From the NCBI GenBank assembly GCA_014843695.1, contig CM026398.1, positions 51,685,834-51,749,833 of the forward strand: a stretch of DNA of 64,000 nucleotides, in the 5' to 3' direction. The notes below the pieces were generated by a model. That model searched no databases. It was not told where the DNA came from and worked only from the letters and a program-made list of their open reading frames with translations. Position numbers and translations under genes: made by a program. The stretch is from Archivesica marissinica (Eukaryota; Mollusca; Bivalvia; Venerida; Vesicomyidae). Below, one piece after another: positions 34,907 through 47,035 of the stretch (its first letter is position 1; every line of letters starts with the position of its first letter).

Positions 34907-35146
34907 TTAACTCTTTCCCTCATAGAAGCACCTCTTGCCGCAATTACCAATACGACATACATTGACAATGTAGTAGCCAAACCAATGTTCATAATAAAGG
35001 CCAGAATCTCATGTATTTCCAGTAATATCTATGGAGGTGGGATAGATATGGCGACTACTTATCCACTGCATGATAGCTAAATGGCTGTCGTTTGTATGGA
35101 AATATAATAGTATATTAACCTAAATCTCTATGAAGGAAAGGGTTAA
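34907..35146. mobile_element. TTAA MITE family 2, intact 240-bp copy
   Basis: Left end TTAACTCTTTCCCTCATAGA; right end TCTATGAAGGAAAGGGTTAA. The inverted termini are about 20 bp with few mismatches. The left arm includes GCACCTCTTGCCGC and ACATACATTGACAATG, the middle GATATGGCGACTACTTATCC. This copy is the reference for the two satellites at 52.6-57.0 kb. Confidence 0.9.
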
Positions 35147-35535
35147 ATAAAATCTAAAAGATGCAGTAAAACAAGCCAGTAATACCATAGTGAACCATCC
35201 TTTGCCACCACCAAAATAATCATGTTCCTGGAAAGAGAAAAAAAAGCTATGAACTCTCAAGGTAAATATAATCGTTTGTTACAAAGAAGTCATTAAAAAT
35301 TACATTATAATAAACGTCTCGGCTCGTTCAGGCTGTTCTACATAATGACTTTTAAGTATATCCTTTCATTAATCAAATTTAATTCATCTACCGCAATATC
35401 ATGCACATAAATTAAGGTATAAATGTTGTAGAGGTAACAACTGGTTTCTTCACATGAAGGATTCATAAAAGTGATGATTTAATCTGTGTTCATTGCGATA
35501 TTACACGCACAATTATATTGTTTGTGTATGCATGA
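35147..35535. other. No feature recognised
   Basis: Unassigned AT-rich DNA. Confidence 0.45.
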
Positions 35536-35749
35536 TTAACCCTTTCAACCCCACAGGCCTCTAAATAGGCTTATGAAAAGTGTAGATCCAGGATCTGCAC
35601 TTTTTTGCCAGTAATAATTATTACTATTTTTAGATAAAATTACCCATTTTGATAAATGAACTGGTCCAAAGGTAATTTTCTTATTAATTTATTGGTCTGA
35701 AAATATCATGGACCAGTCCATGTCAGTTACTTGGGGTTGAAAGGGTTAA
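35536..35749. mobile_element. TTAA MITE family 1 copy
   Basis: TTAACCCTTTCAACCCCACA...TTGGGGTTGAAAGGGTTAA, 214 bp, with the hairpin reduced to AGATCCAGGATCTGCA. Confidence 0.88.
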
Positions 35750-36363
35750 TGTATACTGTAGCTGTAATCTAATATGTTTACGGTTAACTAATTTTACATG
35801 TACTGTTGTACATAATTTAATAGACTTTCTAGGAGAGGACAACAGTAAGCTGTATAGTTTTCTGTCCAATTCTTTATTTCAATGAGAGACATCTCTACTT
35901 TTTTTCTATTACCTCCCTTGGCAGATAAAGTCTGATTTATTCCAATATGTGAATAGGTCCTTTGAGTTAGAATCCTTTGTTTTTACAGTTGTTCCCTAAC
36001 CAGGTGTTGCGGTATGATAATATTGTGATTTTATCAAAAATCGTGTTAATTAACTGAGCATTGTTTTACAAATAAGTACCCATTGCATATACTGTAGGAG
36101 ATCTATCGAGATGTAGTAATTTAATAATCATATAAAGCGATAGTGGAATACAATTGCTAGCATGTTGTGCAAATGAAACAACGATAAAAACAGAGTAAAA
36201 CACTATCTAATTTTTCGGAGTATTCAGGGGCAGTAACTCACCGATGTCTCTCATTGTTGTAAATAATCATGTACATGATAGAAAATAATTATGTTTAAAC
36301 CCATATACTTTCCACCTATAGATGTGTAATATTTATTGTTCCCTTCATTTTACAAGAAACCAT
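35750..36363. other. No feature recognised
   Basis: Unassigned AT-rich DNA. Confidence 0.45.
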
Positions 36364-36645
36364 CTAGTGAATCTCATAGAGTGCATCTCATAGAGTGAAT
36401 CTCATAGAGTGCATCTCATAGAGCACATCTCATAGAGTGCATCTCATAGAGTGCATCTCATAGAGTGAATCTCATAGAGTGCATCTCATAGAGTGCATCT
36501 CATAGAGCGCATCTCATAGAGCGCATCTCATAGAGCGCATCTCATAGAGCGCATCTCATAGAGCGCATCTCATAGAGCGCATCTCATAGAGTGCATCTCA
36601 TAGAGCGCATCTCATATAGTGAATCTCATATAGTGAATCTGATAG
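36364..36645. repeat. 14-bp minisatellite, about 20 copies
   Basis: Units of GCATCTCATAGAGT and GCATCTCATAGAGC. A central block of GAGC copies (about 36500-36610) is homogenised separately from the flanking GAGT copies. Confidence 0.95.
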
Positions 36646-36738
36646 AAATATCACATTCTTCACAATAATGACTTAGTTAAACCCTGTTAGACTTTTAAAT
36701 TAAATAATTATTTATCATTATATAGATCTCGATCTGCC

Positions 36739-37972
36739 TTAACCCTTTCCCTCATTGAAGCACCTCTTGACGCCATTACCAATATGACAGACATTGACAA
36801 TGTAGTAGCCAAACCAATGTTCATAATAAAGGCCACACTCTCATGTAGTCCCAGTAATATCTATGGAGGTGGGATAGATATGGCGACTACTTATCCACTG
36901 CATGATAGCTGAATGGCTGGCGTTTGTATGGAGATATAATAGTTAGGGGTGACTATTGGGGTCAATTTTACTATTGCGATAGTATTGCGATAGTTAAAAT
37001 ACTATTGCAATAGTATTGTGTAAATACATATTAATTAAAAAAATATTCTGTTTCGCATGGAATACACAAGTTCTGTGTATTTATTTATTAGCATGCAATT
37101 TTTTCTTTATTATCATGACATCGAACACACTGCACTAATTTACTTGTCCGTAGTGAAAAGTTGAAAACCCACTTGCCCGTATATCCGAACTTTATATGTT
37201 TAAATAATATAAACCAACCTTATTTAAAAATCGATACACAGTCCCGCTAAGTTACATGATTGTTTACCTGTCGTCTTCAATAAGGCTGCGTCACGTACCC
37301 GTTCCCGTATATCGATTTAGCGACCGCGTAGTATACTTGTAACTGACGCATGCGCTATAGCACTTTAAATTACCCATACCCGGGATTATGGGGGTCACAT
37401 CGCCTACTTTGCTCACTATTCAGTACCAAAGAAGCCATTTTCGACAGTAGTTATTCTTATTGACAGCTGGCTTGTTTTGAGCGGAAAATACATTACATAC
37501 CCACCGCATTTTACACAGTTTTTATGTGACGGGCGATAACTCTTGACATTTCCGGTTCTTATTCAGGTTATTGTCGGCTGGAAATGTTGTCCGCCACCGT
37601 TGTCGGCTGGCTTGTGTTTATTGCGGAAGTTCCGCAGGAAAATAAACAAGAACATTTGCCGATGCTTTCTCATTAAAATACGATTTAAATGCCATGGGAA
37701 CATAAAGTAAATGCACTCGCCGGTATTTTTACTTGTCCACGGACAAGTTACATTCGAAAATCTACTTGCCCGGCGTAACAAATGACCGATTTCGCCATCC
37801 CTGACAACTATCGAAACTATTGCGATAGTACTGCCGCAATAGTCAATACTATCGATGGTCATATTTACCATCGATGGTTGACTATCGTGACGCTGTCTAT
37901 TGCGATGCATCGATATTTCGATGCATCGTTACACCCCTAATAATAGTATAGTAACTCGAAGGAGAGGGTTAA
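36739..37972. mobile_element. TTAA MITE family 2 split by a hAT-like element
   Basis: The left part 36739-36943 matches the intact copy at 34907 up to GAGATATAATAGT. The right remnant 37940-37972 ends GGAGAGGGTTAA. The right arm has a deletion relative to the intact copy (the CCTAAATCTC segment is missing). Confidence 0.9.
36944..37939. mobile_element. hAT-like non-autonomous element with 8-bp target duplication
   Basis: Termini TAGGGGTG and CACCCCTA are inverted. Subterminal zones carry many copies of CTATTGCGATAG and CGATGCATCG motifs. Perfect 8-bp duplication ATAATAGT at 36936-36943 and 37940-37947, confirmed by the empty site in the intact MITE at 34907. Length 996 bp. No transposase seen; a 115-codon frame on the minus strand has no hAT motifs. 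The interior (about 37130-37760) is less AT-rich and carries GCGCATGCGT-like and GCGGAAGTTCCGC motifs, possibly captured host DNA. Confidence 0.88.
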
Positions 37973-38008
37973 TATGTTTTACTCCACTAATAATGTTTCT
38001 TGTATACC

Positions 38009-40848
38009 TCACTTTACAGTACTTGGTATAGCATTCTCTCCTAGGGACATTAATACCTCACTTTACAGTACTTGGTATAGCATGTTCTCCTATGGGCATT
38101 AATACCTCACTTTACAGTACTTGGTATAGCATGTTCTCCTAGGGGCATTAATACCTCACTTTACAGTACTTGGTATAGCATGCTCTCCTAGGGGCATTAA
38201 TACCTCACTTTACAGTACTTGGTGTAGCATGGTCTAGGGGCATTAATACCTCACTTTACAGTACTTGGTGTAGCATGGTCTAGGGGCATTAATACCTCAC
38301 TTTACAGTACTTGGTGTAGCATGGTCTAGGGGCATTAATACCTCACTTTACAGTACTTGGTATAGCATGCTCTCCTATGGGCATTAATACCTCACTTTAC
38401 AGTACTTGGTATAGCATGGTCTCCTAGGAGCATTAATACCTCACTTTACAGTACTTGGTATAGCATGGTCTAGGGGCATTAATACCTCACTTTACAGTAC
38501 TTGGTATAGCATGCTCTCCTATGGGCATTAATACCTCACTTTACAGTACTTGGTATAGCATGGTCTCCTAGGAGCATTAATACCTCACTTTACAGTACTT
38601 GGTATAGCATGCTCTCCTAGGGACATTAATACCTCACTTTACAGTACTTGTTATAGCATGCTCTCCTAGGGACATTAATACCTCACTTTACAGTACTTGT
38701 TATAGCATGCTCTCCTAGGGACATTAATACCTCACTTTACAGTACTTGGTATAGCATGCTCTCCTAGGGACATTAATACCTCACTTTACAGTACTTGTTA
38801 TAGCATGCTCTCCTAGGGACATTAATATCTCACTTTACAGTACTTGTTATAGCATGCTCTCCTAGGGACATTAATACCTCACTTTACAGTACTTGGTATA
38901 GCATGGTCTCCTAGGGACATTAATACCTCACTTTACAGTACTTGGTATAGCATGGTCTCCTAGGGACATTAATACCTCACTTTACAGTACTTGGTATAGC
39001 ATGCTCTCCTAGGGACATTAATACCTCACTTTACAGTACTTGGTATAGCATGCTCTCCTAGGGACATTAATACCTCACTTTACAGTACTTGGTATAGCAT
39101 GGTCTAGGGGCATTACTACCCCACTGTACAGTACTTGGTATAGCATGCTCTCCTAGGAACATTAATACCTCACTTTACAGTTCTTGGTATAGCATGCTCT
39201 CCTATGGGCATTAATACCTCACTTTACAGTACTTGTTATAGCATTCTCTCCTAGGGACATTAATACCTCACTTTACAGTACTTGTTATAGCATTCTCTCC
39301 TAGGGACATTAATACCTCACTTTACAGTACTTGGTATAGCATGCTCTCCTAGGGGCATTAATACCTCACTTTACAGTACTTGGTATAGCATGCTCTCCTA
39401 GGGTCACTAATACCTCACTTTACTGTACTTGGTATAGCATGGTCTACGGGCATTAATACCTCACTTTACAGTACTTGGTATAGCATGCTCTCCTAGGAGC
39501 ATTAATACCTCACTTTACAGTACTTGGTATAGCATGCTCTCCTAGGGGCATTAATACCTCACTTTACAGTACTTGTTATAGCATGCTCTCCTAGGGGCAT
39601 TAATACCTCACTTTACAGTACTTGGTATAGCATGCTCTCCTAGGGGCATTAATACCTCACTTTACAGTACTTGGTATAGCATGTTCCCCTAGGGGCATTA
39701 ATACCTCACTTTACAGTACTTGGTATAGCATGGTCTAGGGGCATTAATACCTCACTTTACAGTACTTGGTATAGCATGCTCTCCTAGGGGCATTAATACC
39801 CCACTGTATAGTACTTGTTATAGCATGCTCTCCTAGGGGCATTAATACCTCACTTTACAGTACTTGGTATAGCATGGTCTCCTAGGGGCATTAATACCTC
39901 ACTTTACAGTACTTGGTATAGCATGCTCTCCTAGGGGCATTAATACCTCACTTTACAGTACTTGGTATAGCATGCTCTCCTAGGGACATTAATACCTCAC
40001 TTTACAGTACTTGATATAGCATGCTCTCCTAGGGGCATTAATACCTCACTTTACAGTACTTGTATAGCATGCTCTCCTAGGGGCATTAATACCTCACTTT
40101 ACAGTACTTGTTATAGCATGCTCTCCTAGGGGCATTAATACCTCACTTTACAGTACTTGGTATAGCATGTTCCCCTAGGGGCATTAATACCTCACTTTAC
40201 AGTACTTGGTATAGTATGTTCCCCTAGGGGCATTAATACCTCACTTTACAGTACTTGGTATAGTATGTTCCCCTAGGGGCATTAATACCTCACTTTACAG
40301 TACTTGGTATAGTATGTTCCCCTAGGGGCATTAATACCTCACTTTACAGTACTTGGTATAGTATGTTCCCCTAGGGGCATTAATACCTCACTTTACAGTA
40401 CTTGGTATAGCATGCTCTCCTAGGGGCATTAATACCTCACTTTACAGTACTTGGTATAGCATGCTCTCCTAGGGGCATTAATACCTCACTTTACAGTACT
40501 TGGTATAGCATGTTCCCCTAGGGGCATTAATACCTCACTTTACAGTACTTGGTATAGTATGTTCCCCTAGGGGCATTAATACCTCACTTTACAGTACTTG
40601 GTATAGTATGTTCCCCTAGGGGCATTAATACCTCACTTTACAGTACTTGGTATAGTATGTTCCCCTAGGGGCATTAATACCTCACTTTACAGTACTTGGT
40701 ATAGTATGTTCCCCTAGGGGCATTAATACCTCACTTTACAGTACTTGGTGTAGCATGCTCTCTAGGGTCACTAATACCTCACTTTACAGTACTTGTTATA
40801 TCATGCTCTCCTAGGGTCACTAATACCTCACTTTACAGTACTTATTGA
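38009..40848. repeat. 49-bp minisatellite, about 58 copies
   Basis: Units of CATTAATACCTCACTTTACA GTACTTGGTATAGCATGCTC TCCTAGGGG (49 bp). A shorter variant has GCATGGTCTAGGGG, and TATGTTCCCCTAGGGG copies are homogenised into a block at about 40160-40740, repeated twice. The array directly follows the MITE/hAT complex. Confidence 0.97.
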
Positions 40849-41160
40849 AGGATATCTTCGTTTATATTGATAATTCAATTTTCATGTTACTAGACTGGTT
40901 TCCCATAGGACAAGGAATGCTGAAAGATGTGTTTTACTTTATCTCCTACTGGGAGTATAAAATTGATTACAAGTCTTTTTGTTGTTGGAAGACTGTCTTA
41001 CAATTTCTAGTTATATATTGGAATAGAATTTTATCTCTGCAACATGTCCATTACATATACATCTATGTAAAAAAAAATATGGCAGATTTCATTCAGTAGA
41101 GAATTTATCTTACATTTGGATGCTCTATAAGTGTGCACAGATTTCTTCAGTACAATGTCT
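40849..41160. other. No feature recognised
   Basis: AT-rich. An 84-codon frame starting near 40845 lies half in the array and is not credible. Confidence 0.5.
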
Positions 41161-41164
41161 AGTT

Positions 41165-41380
41165 TATGCAAATTTAATTTAGCTCGATTGCGAAACAAGG
41201 TCTTACAACTTATATTAAACACTCTCGAGACCTCATTCCTAATGGAATCCATCGTCACGAGGAGAGAGAAGAGGCAACGTGGAATTTAAATGCCTTGCCT
41301 ACGGTCACAATCGTAATGGCTACAGCTGGGCACAAACTCATGGAGCCTTTCGCACCACTGCGCTATCATGACTTCCACAA
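41165..41380 (-). mobile_element. SINE family 4 copy
   Basis: Minus strand: GTCATGATAGCGCAGTGG, then GCAAGGCATTTAAATTCCAC and GATTCCATTAGGAATGAGGT, ending AATTAAATTTGCAT. The head is internally deleted. Confidence 0.87.
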
Positions 41381-41520
41381 ACTTAGTACAATGTCTAAAA
41401 GTATGCATACAATAATAAGAATATGGTATTATAAAAACTACATGTTTGGTTTTTCCCATGGACTGTTAAGCAACGTTATGTGACATCAAAGTCCTAAGTT
41501 ATCTGTTTTTCCTGTTTGTT

Positions 41521-41725
41521 CGGGATTTACGCCTTCATCAGCACCATTTTGGGCTATTTCGCAGGCGGGCAGTTTACCTAACAACACCTTTTGTGGGCAG
41601 GCTCCAGCGATTAACCAGTACTTTGTGCACCAACCTCCGTAAAAAAACTGTGACCATCAGTGATGATCGGGTACAATTCAGTGACCCTAACCTCTCGACC
41701 ACGGAGGCAGTTTGTTTCTCCTTAG
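41521..41725 (-). mobile_element. SINE family 3 copy
   Basis: Minus strand head TGCCTCCGTGGTCGAGAGGT TAGGGTCAC has the A-box form of tRNA-Ser/Leu, with a degenerate B box. The body ACTGGTTAATCGCTGGAGCC, GTAAACTGCCCGCC and CCAAAATGGTGCTGATGAAG matches 5985-6110. Confidence 0.75.
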
Positions 41726-42373
41726 ACCGTAATGTAAGTGATGATTTGAGCTTCCAAAATGAGATTCACGAACAGATGAGATAGACTAGAGTCAGTGAAC
41801 TTAATTGTCATAGAAGCGGCTTATATATTGCTATATTCTTACACCAGAGCACCCTCACTGTATAATCAGCACCCTGACACCCAATTTTTAGGGGTTTCTT
41901 GTCTACATTTATTTATATTATTATAAAAAAACATATCTCCCAATGCCCAATCCCCCCCCCAAACCCCCATTTTGTACCTCGTGTTCCATTACATTTGGAG
42001 GATAATCTAGCCCAGTTCATATAATTGTTGATCAAACCCTGCTCTAGCTTTTAGCTCAAGAGAGCACAACATTTATGATTACTGTGACAAGAACACATGT
42101 TGTGCTCAAGATTTGGACTGGTAATTTTGAATGACACTGTTACATATAGAGGTTAATGGTGTAATGAAATCTATATCTGCATTTGGTGGTGTGTCACGTT
42201 TATATCTAGATACCAACAAGCATGCTGTCTATGCTGAAAGGTTACCATATTCTTTTATGCTTTCCAATGAATGATAGACTTTTCTCAGTGCTTTGAAACA
42301 GTGAATGATGGTATTTTCTCATCCACTGGTTGCATTTCGTATTCCTGCACGTTTAGATGTACTTCATGAACAG
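41726..42373. other. No feature recognised
   Basis: Unassigned AT-rich DNA. Confidence 0.45.
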
Positions 42374-42560
42374 TTAACTCTTTCAACACTAAGTAACTGA
42401 CATGGACTGGTCCATGATATTCTTAGACCAATAAATGAATAAGAAAATTACATTCGGACCAGTTCATTTATCAAGATGGGTAATTTTGTCACGAGCCGGC
42501 TCATCTGGATCTACACTTTTTGTAAGCCTATATAGAGGTCTGTGGTGTTGAAAGGGTTAA
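42374..42560. mobile_element. TTAA MITE family 1 copy
   Basis: TTAACTCTTTCAACACTAAG...GGTGTTGAAAGGGTTAA. One arm of the hairpin is deleted (CACGAGCCGGCTCATCTGG remains). Confidence 0.88.
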
Positions 42561-42974
42561 TTATTAAGTAATATATTCTAATGAATTTGTTTTGTCTGTA
42601 GTTTTTAATTTTGACAGCAAACAGAAACTAACTTGAAGAAAATTATACCAGAACTATTTACTTATTATGGACATTCACACTAACAGAAGTGGTCATGCAG
42701 TTGTGCCAAGTAGTGCATTGAGGCTCTAGACAGGGCAGGTAAAACAAATAAAATTTGAAAACAAATATTATATTAAAATCATTGGAAATCATAAATGAAA
42801 AAGATTTGTGTATATTAATGTAAGATATTATATTATTTCTACGAGTTGCATCCTCTATATCTTTAAAGATACATTCCTTTCATATATCTTTAAAGGTATT
42901 TTCCTATTCAAAAATTGAAATTGCACTATATGCTCCCCTTTTTATGCCAACATCTTTAACCAAAACATGACTGT
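42561..42974. other. No feature recognised
   Basis: Unassigned AT-rich DNA; a short duplication of TATCTTTAAAG at about 42858 and 42885. Confidence 0.45.
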
Positions 42975-43228
42975 TTAACCCATTTGATTCTGGATACATT
43001 TAAAGGCTTTTGCAAACAATATAGATCCAGATCAGCTGCAGCGTGACGCTGCATGCTGATCAGGATCTATGTTGTTTGCTACATAGCCAAGTGTCCTTAG
43101 CAAGATCATCTGAATATCAAACAGCATAGAGCCTGATCAGACGACACATTCCATGGCAGGTGATCTGGCTCTAGCTCTATGTTCTTTGCAAATACTGTTT
43201 GAACGGTATCCAGAATGAAATGGGTTAA
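42975..43228. mobile_element. TTAA MITE family 3, complete copy
   Basis: Left TTAACCCATTTGATTCTGGA; right end reversed TTAACCCATTTCATTCTGGA: inverted termini of about 23 bp. 254 bp. Two internal hairpins: AGATCCAGATCAGCTGCAGC-TGA-complement (43022-43070) and AGAGCCTGATCAG...CTGGCTCTAGCTCTATG (43125-43185). Confidence 0.88.
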
Positions 43229-43421
43229 AAAGAGATTTACTGACATTGATTCTTTGCCATTATGATTTATTGTGGCCGGGTATGAAAACAATAACGTAGT
43301 TAATAATTATAATAATTCCGTGCAAACACTTCATCTCTAATACGAAATATAATAAAACACTGCCAAAGTTTGAATCATTTAAAAATTATTTGTATCAAGG
43401 GATCGAAATCTGAAAAAAAAC

Positions 43422-44295
43422 ATTTAGATAGTGATGTTAAAGGAAACCGGGATGTAGATAGTGATGTTAAAGGAAACCAGGATGTAGATAGTGATGTTAA
43501 AGGAAACCTGGATGTAGATAGTGATGTTGACGGAAACCAGGATGTAGATAGTGATGTTAAAGGAAACCTGGATGTGATGTTGAAGTAAACCAGGATGTAG
43601 ATAGTGATGTTGAAGGAAACCAGGATGTAGATAGTGATGTTAAAGGAAACCGGGATGTAGATAGTGATGTTAAAGGAAACCAGGATGTAGATAGTGATGT
43701 TAAAGGAAACCAGGATGTAGATAGTGATGTTAAAGGAAACCTGGATGTAGATAGTGATGTTGACGGAAACCAGGATGTAGATAGTGATGTTAAAGGAAAC
43801 CTGGATGTAGATAGTGATGTTAAAGGAAACCAGGATGTAGATAGTGATGTTAAAGGAAACCTGGATGTAGATAGTGATGTTAAAGGAAACCTGGATGTAG
43901 ATAGTGATGTTAAAGGAAACCAGGATGTAGATAGTGATGTTAAAGGAAACCTGGATGTAGATAGTGATGTTGAAGGAAACCAGGATGTATATGGTTTTGT
44001 TGTAAGAAACCAGGATGTAGATAGTGATGTTAAAGGAAACCAGGATGTAGATAGTGATGTTAAAGGAAACCAGGATGTAGATAGTGATGTTAAAGGAAAC
44101 CTGGATGTAGATAGTGATGTTAAAGGAAACCTGGATGTAGATAGTGATGTTAAAGGAAACCTGGATGTAGATAGTGATGTTAAAGGAAACCTGGATGTAG
44201 ATAGTGATGTTAAAGGAAACCTGGATGTAGATAGTGATGTTGAAGGAAACCAGGATGTATATGGTTTTGTTGTAAGAAACCAGGATGTAGATAAT
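43422..44295. repeat. 30-bp minisatellite, about 29 copies
   Basis: Units of GATGTAGATAGTGATGTTAA AGGAAACCAG (30 bp). A diverged pair with ATATGGTTTTGTTGTAAGAA appears at about 43988 and 44258, 270 bp apart, so a block of nine units has been duplicated. The long minus-strand open frame with period ten is a repeat artefact. Confidence 0.96.
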
Positions 44296-44880
44296 TATAT
44301 GTAAATGTATGTTAAGCATATGATTGCATAACTTCCGAGAATATATACATCCTATTCTCTAATGTGTTTGTTTATCCAGAATGTTCATTAAGAATTGTAA
44401 ATTAAACATGGACTGACAAGAACTTGAGATATATTTGCTATAGAATATGTCAGAAATGTATAAAATAGTAGTTCAGGTAAATGCAATTTATACAATATTC
44501 TATATAGTGAATATAGCACTCGCATACAAATTCTTTCATTTTTATTGTTTCGGGGCCCCAGTAAGATTGAAACCCCATTTATTTGTGATAATGTAAAGCT
44601 AAATGTTTTGCCTAAGTTTCTGATTTATTTTAAATTTTTCTCCCAAGGAGAATGTTGTCATATCCAGTATAGAAATGTATCAGATAACCGAATCAATTTC
44701 TGGAACCATAGAAGTGTTCACTTTCCTGATTTGTCTATATATCTTGTAGATCTCCAGGGAAAGTCTTCGGTTCTGTATTTAATACATTTACGCACAAGGA
44801 ACAAAACGTTATCAGTTTGCTTATGTTATTTAAAAAAACAGATGCCACCATAATCCTAATAGTACTGGAACTATATATAA
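44296..44880. other. No gene recognised
   Basis: A 102-codon plus-strand frame at 44545-44853 has no recognisable domain and AT-driven composition. Left unassigned. Confidence 0.4.
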
Positions 44881-45110
44881 TTGTTTTTGCAAACAGAATA
44901 GAGCCAGCTGATCAGGACCTATATTTATTTATATGCTGTTTGCTATTTGGGGTACATTGCTAAATCTCTTTGGCTGAAAGGTAAGCAGCATAGATCCTGA
45001 TCAGGCAAACCAATTTGCTGACCCGACGCATCATCTGCTGACCGGACGCACCAATCTGCTGCATAAAATCTGGATCTATGTTGTTTGCAAAAGATTTTCA
45101 CTTATTTGTG
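44881..45110. mobile_element. TTAA MITE family 3/4 fragment
   Basis: Contains TTTGCAAACAGAATAGAGCC, AGCATAGATCCTGATCAGG and ATCTGGATCTATGTTGTTTG, the family hairpin pieces, plus a small CTGACCCGACGCA/CTGACCGGACGCA duplication. Terminal repeats not preserved. Confidence 0.72.
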
Positions 45111-45146
45111 CACTTTACGTTTGAAAAATATGTAAATGAAACCAAT

Positions 45147-45365
45147 AGTTTTTACAAATTTATTTTAGCTTGATTGCTAAACAAGTTCTTACAGCATTAG
45201 TTTAATCCTGATGGAATCCAATGCCATGAGGGAGAGAGAAGAGGCATGTGGAATTTAAGTGCCTTGCCTAAGGGCACAAACATAATGGCTACAGTTGGGC
45301 GCAAGCTCCAGGCCTCTCACACCTGAAGCGAATGTGCTACCACTACGCTATCACAATTTCCATGA
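45147..45365 (-). mobile_element. SINE family 4 copy
   Basis: Minus strand: TTGTGATAGCGTAGTGG, TTAGGCAAGGCACTTAAATT, TTGGATTCCATCAGGATTAA, ending CTAAAATAAATTTGTAA. Confidence 0.87.
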
Positions 45366-45718
45366 TTAGTGCAATAGGAGAAATAAAGATAGAAATCAAT
45401 GTGTTTTGACATTATGTATGAGATTTCAACGAAAATCATTCAATGTTAGCGTTTTTAGCGGACAGGTTTATTATGCTTATTTGTTTGTAGTCACAGTCTA
45501 CGGTTATGACAAGCACCAGTTATCGAGCGTTTCGATCACACAGAGTTTAGTTACTTTCATTACAGACTAGGAGGTTGTAAAACAACAAATAAATTGCCTA
45601 TAAAATACATAGTAAAACATACGGTCTGTTCATTTATATTTCCGATCTTTCATTTCTTCCGATGCCACATCCACTGTGAAGAGGTATTCAAGGCACTGAA
45701 AAACAGCAAAAATATCAC
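45366..45718. other. No feature recognised
   Basis: Unassigned. Confidence 0.45.
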
Positions 45719-45942
45719 AAATGTAATGATCAGCATTGACAACGCTCACCTGTGAATAACGTCACTGTGTTTACACACTATTCCTCCGCCAAATGTAATG
45801 ATCAGCATTGACAACGCTCACCTGTGAATAACGTCACTGTGTTTACACACTGTATTCCTCCGCCAAATGTAATGGTCAGCATTGACAGTGCTCACCTGTG
45901 AATAACGTCATTGTGTTTACACACTGTATTCCTCCGCCAAAT
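45719..45942. repeat. 72-74-bp tandem repeat, 3 copies
   Basis: Copies of AAATGTAATGATCAGCATTG...GTGAATAACGTCACTGTG...TTCCTCCGCC, starting at about 45719, 45791 and 45865. Confidence 0.93.
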
Positions 45943-46096
45943 ATTACTTACTGTATACCCAACCTTCAGTTTGCAATGGCCTGATTTCTTATATACCACA
46001 TCTTTTTCTACACATCAACTAGTCTGAAGTCTTCTCTCAAGTCACATAATTTCTCCAAAAACACAAAACAATACTGCCTGTCATGAAAATGCATTT

Positions 46097-46340
46097 TTAA
46101 CCCTTTCAACACCACAGACCTCTAAATTGGCTTACAAAAAAGTGTAGATCCAGATGAGCCGGCTCGTGACCAGCCGTCTCATCAGGATCTGCACTTTTTT
46201 CAAGTAATATAACTATTTTTAGAAAATAAATTACCCATTTTGATAAATGAACTGATCCAAATGTAATTTTGTTATTAATTTATTGGTCTAAAAATATCAT
46301 GGACCAGTCCATGTCAGTTACTTGGTGTTGAATGGGTTAA
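46097..46340. mobile_element. TTAA MITE family 1, complete copy
   Basis: TTAACCCTTTCAACACCACA...GGTGTTGAATGGGTTAA, 244 bp, with the full hairpin GATGAGCCGGCTCGTGACCA then GCCGTCTCATC. Confidence 0.92.
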
Positions 46341-47031
46341 CCAAAAAGAAAAATGACCTAATTTAGTTATTAGGATTACATTCGAGTGGACCTTGCACTT
46401 ACAACCTATGATCTATTTCTCTGTTGTTTTTTTATTAATTCTTCTCTGCAGGACTAGCGTTTGACGAATCCTACTTGCCCAAGCGAGATGTTTAAACCCC
46501 ATGACAAGCAGAATGGTTCGTGCCTGTGCACACACAATCATGATGTGTTATACCGTATATTCTTGTTATTGGCAAATTAATATTTTCAAGTCTGGCCAGA
46601 TTCTTTGATAAAAATAACCATGTATCAATTTGAAGTTAACAAATCAATATTACGTAATCTGATTGCTTGTCAGACTTGGAAGTCATTGGTGACATTTGTA
46701 TTAATTCTAACATACAGCTTTTAGGGTAGGAAATAACTGTCAACTTGACAGTACTTCAATTATGAAATCGTGATAAATTGATAAAAGTAGACAAAACGTG
46801 CTAAAGCTTACTACTGACCGCAGATGATAGAACTAATGGTGATGGCTCACTGTACCTGTGTATACTAGATTCTATGCAGTAGACAAATTCTACAATGATT
46901 TTAGCAATAACTGTGCGTGGTATTCATTGCAAATGATGGTAATGACTGCATATACTTCCACGACAATATTACTCCACTGAATGCAACACTAAGGAGATCT
47001 GCATACTCTTTGTTTTCTCTTTCAGATTTTC
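46341..47031. other. No feature recognised
   Basis: Unassigned AT-rich DNA. Confidence 0.45.
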
Positions 47032-47035
47032 TTAA

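Noticed and set aside
37563..37910. 115-codon minus-strand frame inside the hAT-like element as a transposase
   Set aside because: No hAT catalytic or dimerisation motifs; it spans subterminal repeats.
43375..44319. A 314-codon minus-strand frame with period ten
   Set aside because: Direct translation of the 30-bp minisatellite. The hydrophobic appearance comes from the repeat, not from a membrane protein.
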